Part shown: positions 60,627-64,000 of the stretch, piece after piece
Position numbering within the stretch: the stretch's first letter is position 1
Layout of the letters: every line of letters begins with the position of its first letter
From: Archangium gephyra
GTDB taxonomy: Bacteria; Myxococcota; Myxococcia; Myxococcales; Myxococcaceae
DNA length: 64,000 nucleotides
NCBI RefSeq assembly: GCF_001027285.1
Contig: NZ_CP011509.1
Location: forward strand, 10,750,501-10,814,500
Reading direction: 5' to 3'
Translations under genes and position numbers: made by a program
The notes under the pieces: generated by a model
What the model saw: the letters and a program-made list of their open reading frames with translations, nothing else
The model's database searches: none
What the model was told of the DNA's origin: nothing

Positions 60627-61493
60627 CGAAGCCCCCGCGGTGATGCCGTCACGGCCGATGGCCTTGTAGGAGTTGGATGCGGAGCGGATGTTGTAGACGC
60701 ACCCCTCCGAGCAGCCCTTGCACTCGTAGGCGTACATGTTGCCCCACGGATCACCCTTCTCGTAGATGAAGATGTGGCCGGCGCCGTCAACGTTGTACAC
60801 CATGGCGTCGGCCATCTGGATGTTGCCGCGCTCCACGTTGTGCCAGCCGTGGTACTCGTTGTCGAAGGCGACGGTGCTGTAGGGGTGGGAGCCGAGCGAG
60901 ACGGGCTGGTTGGTACTGGGCACCACCCACACCTTGGCGGCGAAGCCGGAGCAGTCGGCACCGTAGGAGCCCGAGTGCGTGCAGTTGCCGCAGCTCCCCG
61001 TGCAGGAGCCCTTGTTGGTGCTGGTGGCACCGGTCTCGAGCCACCGGCCACCACCCCACCAGTAGGAAAATCCAACGACCGTCCTGGCGCGGGCCATGGC
61101 ATCGGTCCGCGTGTTGGCGTAGCTCAGCGCGCTCTCGAGCGTGCCCGTGCTCGCGTGGAGCCAGGCACCGTAGGCCCAGCCCTCGAAGCCACCAAAGCGA
61201 ACCTTGTAGAAGCCATTGTCCGGGCAGGACTCCGCCGCCACGGACAGCGCGGCGCCCTCGGACAGCGTGAGGACGATGGGGGAGCCGGTGGAGGGGCCCT
61301 GCCGCAGGTTCAGCGGGGCCGTCGTCTCCAGTTGCGCCTGCGCGGACACGCAGCCGCTCAGGGCGTGCTCCGGAGCGGGCACCGTCTCGTCGGCACCCGT
61401 CAGCCCAGCGCTCTCCACCCCCTCCCCGCGGGTACCGCTACACCCCGCGGCCAGCGACAGGACACACCCCAATAAGGCTACACGTACATACAT
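59766..61493 (-). CDS. Secreted NlpC/P60-like amidohydrolase with SH3b domain and FG-GAP repeats
   Basis: 575 aa from ATG 61493. Lipoprotein signal (lipobox LAAGC). SH3b domain at about 57-115 (LNLRQGPSTGSPIVLTLSEG), then an NlpC/P60-type domain with catalytic Cys181 in GSYGADCSGFAAKVWV and His240 in VDGAGHIFIYEKG; many paired cysteines lie between. Residues from about 292 are the FG-GAP array. It should cleave peptide bonds in cell-wall stem peptides. Adjacent to the lysozyme-like gene on the same strand, with 140 nt between; the two share the C-terminal module, suggesting a joint target. Confidence 0.85.
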   Translation of the reverse strand: MYVRVALLGCVLSLAAGCSGTRGEGVESAGLTGADETVPAPEHALSGCVSAQAQLETTAPLNLRQGPSTGSPIVLTLSEGAALSVAAESCPDNGFYKVRFGGFEGWAYGAWLHASTGTLESALSYANTRTDAMARARTVVGFSYWWGGGRWLETGATSTNKGSCTGSCGNCTHSGSYGADCSGFAAKVWVVPSTNQPVSLGSHPYSTVAFDNEYHGWHNVERGNIQMADAMVYNVDGAGHIFIYEKGDPWGNMYAYECKGCSEGCVYNIRSASNSYKAIGRDGITAGASSGGDGNVYAVMRAATGTGTTEVHVLNRATNYQSFIYETGTALHETGTDGSWMFRMGDYNNDGKQDLWAIAKNAVQTDVHILDGATNFQSFLLHAATGLHNTGTDLTWVFLVGDYNGDGRKDLYAVNKNANGKTDVHVLNGADNFKTFLLHAVSGSANIGTDNSQMLDLADFNNDGKLDLWVISKAATGSGTTEVHVLNGADNFATYILHSSTALGLTGTDGRWYFSVADYNGDGRPDLYATNKAATASGKTEIHVLNGADGFKTFLLHSTSALGVTGTDHRWVFDL

Positions 61494-61607
61494 GGACCCG
61501 CTCCTCGTGAGTTGACGTCTCACTCCAAGGAGGGCCCGACATTTGCTCCATCCCCAAAAAATCAGGAAAAACCGCGATATCCCCGACCGGCCCTACCCCG
61601 GCGTCCC

Positions 61608-62843
61608 TCAGTCGACGAGCGCCTGATAGACGAGCTGTCGCAGCTGGGAGCGCAGTGGATAGGTGCTCGAGGGGAGCAGCTGGGTCATGAAGACGACGGT
61701 CATCTCCTCGGCCGGGTCCACCCAGAAGGCGGTGCTCGCCATGCCGCCCCAGTGGTACTCGCCCACGGTCGAGAGCGTGCGGTAGGCCACCGGATCCAGC
61801 ACCACGGCGAAGCCGAGCCCGAAGCCGACGCCGTCGTAGCGCGTCTCGGCGAACAGCGGCCGGCCGAAGGCGGTGAGGTCCGCGCCCCCGGGCAGGTGGT
61901 TCCGGGTCATGTACTGGAGGGTCCGCGGAGAGAGCAGCCGCGCGCCCTCAAGCTCGCCACCGTTGAGGAGCATCCACGTGAAGCGCGTGTAGTCGCGCGT
62001 CGTCGACACCAACCCGCCGCCGCCCGAAAACCACGTGGGAGGCTTCAGTATGCCCCTGCCGAACGCCTCGGAGCGGATGGTGCGGGTGCGCGCGGGGTCC
62101 GCCGTGTACAGCGCGGCCAGACGGTGCTGCCGGTCCTCGGGGCACCAGAACGTGGTGTCCCGCATCCCGAGCGGACCGAGGATGCGCTCGTTGAAGAAGG
62201 CCTCGAGCGTCTGCCCGGATACGACCTCGACGAGCCGGCCGAGCACGTCCGTGGCCACCGAGTAGTTCCACTCGGCACCGGGCTGGAAGGCGAGTGGGAT
62301 CTCCGCCCAACCGCGGACGCACGCGGCGAGGTCCATGCCTTCCGGTCCGCCGAGCTCGAAGCCCCGGAGCCGGTACATCTCATCGGTGACGTGCACACGG
62401 TGGAAGCCGTACGTGAGCCCCGCGGTGTGCGTGAGCAGGTGCCACACGCGGATGGGCTCGATCGCGGGCACGGTGACGGGCCGGGCCGCGGAGCCACCGA
62501 CGTAGACGCGCGGCTGGGAGAACTCGGGCAACCACCTGCTGACGGGGTCGGTCAGCTCGAACGCGCCCTCCTCCCACAGCATCATCGCCGCGATGGAGGT
62601 GATGGGCTTCGTCATGGAGTAGATGCGCCAGAGGGTGTCCGTCTCGACGGGACGGCCCGCTTCCTTGTCGGCGAGCCCGTACGACGACAGGTGCGCGACC
62701 TTGCGGCGGCGGGACACCATCACCTGCCAGCCGGCGAGCCGCCCGTCGTCCACATACCGCCGGAGATGCGTGTCGATGCGCCGCAGCCGCCGCGCATCCA
62801 GGCCGACCTCACCCGGGTCGACGTTGATGCCAAAGTCCGCCAT
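61608..62843 (-). CDS. Serine hydrolase of the beta-lactamase (EstB-like) family
   Basis: 411 aa from ATG 62843 with GGAG about 10 nt upstream. No signal peptide: cytoplasmic. S-x-x-K is SMTK in LWRIYSMTKPITSIAAMML, the YxN-position residue is in WNYSVATDVLGRLVEVV and the KTG-equivalent is HWGGMAST. Conserved IRVWHLLTHTAGLTYGF and FSGGGGLVSTTRDYTRF are typical of family VIII carboxylesterases. Probably an esterase acting on small esters. Confidence 0.92.
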   Translation of the reverse strand: MADFGINVDPGEVGLDARRLRRIDTHLRRYVDDGRLAGWQVMVSRRRKVAHLSSYGLADKEAGRPVETDTLWRIYSMTKPITSIAAMMLWEEGAFELTDPVSRWLPEFSQPRVYVGGSAARPVTVPAIEPIRVWHLLTHTAGLTYGFHRVHVTDEMYRLRGFELGGPEGMDLAACVRGWAEIPLAFQPGAEWNYSVATDVLGRLVEVVSGQTLEAFFNERILGPLGMRDTTFWCPEDRQHRLAALYTADPARTRTIRSEAFGRGILKPPTWFSGGGGLVSTTRDYTRFTWMLLNGGELEGARLLSPRTLQYMTRNHLPGGADLTAFGRPLFAETRYDGVGFGLGFAVVLDPVAYRTLSTVGEYHWGGMASTAFWVDPAEEMTVVFMTQLLPSSTYPLRSQLRQLVYQALVD

Positions 62844-62945
62844 CCGTTGATTCTCCCTCGAGGACGCCGAGCACGACGTCCACGGGCGAGGAGCCGTCAC
62901 TCCCGGCGGAGCATGGCACGGGTGACGCGATGCGCAAGCCGGGGT

Positions 62946-64000
62946 CTACTTGACGAAGCCGAACGGTGGAGCGTCTTCGGTCCCCGTGGGGCACCGGAGG
63001 CCGACCGCATGGAAATGGGAGCCATACGTCCGGTGGTAGCAGCGCCGGAGCGCTCGCGGCGTCTCTCCGTTCTTGCTGGCCGAGACGTAGAAGAGCGGCG
63101 TGCTGCCTCCCGTGATGGCCGGGGCGGGGCACTCGGCCTGGGGATTGATGGAAAGGAAGTGCTTGCCGTTGTTGGTGTTGTAACAGCGGTACACCGCCGT
63201 GCGCCCGGTGCCTGCCGCCGAGAAGGCGATGAACGGTCCCGCCTGGTACTCGGGCTCGCCCGTATTGACGCAGAAGTCGTTCGTGCCCGGGAAACGATTG
63301 CAGACAGCGCGCCAGTAGATGCTCGAAAGGAAGGGGGAGATCTCCGAGCGGCTGACGGAGACAAAATGCTTGAAGGCGAAGCCGTTGCCCTGGTTGACCT
63401 CGGCGAGGCTGTGGACGTTCACGTAGTCATGCCCCAGGTTGCAGCAATCCACGCCCCCCACGGCGCCACAGGTACCGCTCTTGTAGCGGTTGATGCAGGA
63501 GCGCGTGAGGTCCCAGTAGAGGGAGCCATACTCGTGGGTGGGCTCGAGGTCGCGGGTGAACTCGGCGCCGTACCCATCGATGAACTGCTTGACGCCATGG
63601 GCGTCGTACTCCAGGCCGGAGGCGTAGAGGTTGGGCAGGTGGCCATAGGCCGAGTCCCAGCGTCCGCTCGCATGCTCATTGAATCCGGAGACGAGCAGAT
63701 AGGTGGGCCGGAGGGAGAAGGCACGCCGGAATTGCTTCTTGAGCGTGAGGCCGCGCAGCTTCCCGGGTGACTGGAACGGCAGGCTGGGGTAGCCGCCCTC
63801 GTGCTGATAGCTGGGGCCCACGGTCACCGACGAGCCGATGGCACTGCCCGAGGTCCAGGGCTGGTTGCACTCGGCGAGCTCCACCAGGCTGGTGACGGGC
63901 TTGCCGCTCACGGTACACGGGGACATGAAGGCCCAGCGGTAGGAACTCCCGAAGGAGCCGTCCGCGTTGGCGTGCGTCCACATGGGCACCGGACGCACGT
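62946..64000 (-). CDS. Secreted protein of unknown function, 5' end cut by window
   Basis: At least 350 codons on the minus strand, open to the right edge; the true start lies outside the window. The visible part includes SSYRWAFMSPCTVSGKPVTS, a Tyr/Trp-rich body (YGSLYWDLTRSCINRYKSGT, CNLGHDYVNVHSLAEVNQG) and a C-terminal pair of short repeats, VYRCYNTNNGKHFLSINPQA and LRRCYHRTYGSHFHAVGLRC, of the YRxYNxxxGxHF type found in secreted proteins. Even cysteine number suggests disulfides. No catalytic motif recognised. Confidence 0.7.
   Translation of the reverse strand, partial: VRPVPMWTHANADGSFGSSYRWAFMSPCTVSGKPVTSLVELAECNQPWTSGSAIGSSVTVGPSYQHEGGYPSLPFQSPGKLRGLTLKKQFRRAFSLRPTYLLVSGFNEHASGRWDSAYGHLPNLYASGLEYDAHGVKQFIDGYGAEFTRDLEPTHEYGSLYWDLTRSCINRYKSGTCGAVGGVDCCNLGHDYVNVHSLAEVNQGNGFAFKHFVSVSRSEISPFLSSIYWRAVCNRFPGTNDFCVNTGEPEYQAGPFIAFSAAGTGRTAVYRCYNTNNGKHFLSINPQAECPAPAITGGSTPLFYVSASKNGETPRALRRCYHRTYGSHFHAVGLRCPTGTEDAPPFGFVK

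Overview
The window is about 64 kb of very GC-rich DNA with strong third-position GC bias, crowded coding, many lipoproteins, Hanks-type kinase signalling, a PadR/ADOP pair, DUF6209 and LVIVD-repeat secreted proteins and myxobacterial-style secreted hydrolases. This points to a myxobacterium of the Cystobacterineae (Archangium/Cystobacter/Melittangium-like). That is inference from gene content and base composition; no rRNA or marker gene is present to prove it. Most of the window looks like ordinary chromosome with a few accessory patches.

Layout. 1-5.6 kb: an HD phosphohydrolase (cut by the left edge) diverges from an ATP-grasp ligase/GNAT pair with a 137-nt overlap, followed by two lipoproteins, one a transglutaminase. 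5.6-14.2 kb: a thioredoxin-fold YyaL/SSP411-type protein, a GT39-like membrane glycosyltransferase, an LVIVD-repeat lipoprotein, a DUF350 protein, a second transglutaminase-like protein and a secreted protein of unknown function. 14.2-15.85 kb: a scarred accessory patch with a tRNA 3' end, a strong terminator, a broken tyrosine integrase, a collagen-like secreted protein and a probable IS remnant. 15.8-25.2 kb (minus strand): a Thg1-like polymerase with a polynucleotide-kinase-like ATPase (putative RNA repair pair), a BTAD/AAA regulator, an acyl-CoA dehydrogenase-like flavoprotein, an ADOP-type permease with its PadR regulator and three operator-like palindromes at an exact 34-bp period, and an FHA-GAF-adenylate cyclase. 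25.3-29.9 kb: PPK2, an AAA ATPase, an unusual minus-strand cluster (22-codon ORF, tRNA-Tyr-like gene, tRNA-Trp-like gene with a shrunken D arm) and a secreted M4 metalloprotease.

29.9-35.3 kb (minus strand): an Rpn-type nuclease and a tightly overlapped cassette ECF sigma / zinc-finger anti-sigma / caspase-like protease / lipoprotein / PEGA protein. 35.5-43.6 kb: a DUF418 membrane protein, a hypothetical, a secreted serine hydrolase, an EF-G paralogue behind a consensus promoter and a long structured leader, a KAS III-like enzyme and a zinc-ribbon protein. 43.6-47.1 kb: small secreted proteins, an HD-domain protein with a duplicated 3' scrap, and a lower-GC lipoprotein/partner pair that may be accessory. 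47.1-58.0 kb: an SF1B helicase, a tiny conserved-looking protein, an alpha/beta hydrolase, a very large ASPM/choice-of-anchor lipoprotein, a Ser/Thr kinase, a Uma2-family protein, a metallophosphatase and a beta-propeller protein. 58.0-64 kb: two adjacent secreted peptidoglycan-hydrolase-like proteins with different catalytic domains but an almost identical 861-bp C-terminal FG-GAP cassette, a second serine hydrolase, and a secreted protein cut by the right edge.

The best candidates for something undescribed are the 22-codon ORF plus two aberrant tRNA-like genes, the Thg1/kinase pair, the sigma/anti-sigma/caspase cassette, the 34-bp-phased operator triplet, the EF-G leader, and the recently homogenised FG-GAP cassettes. 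No CRISPR array, rRNA, complete insertion sequence or complete prophage is visible.
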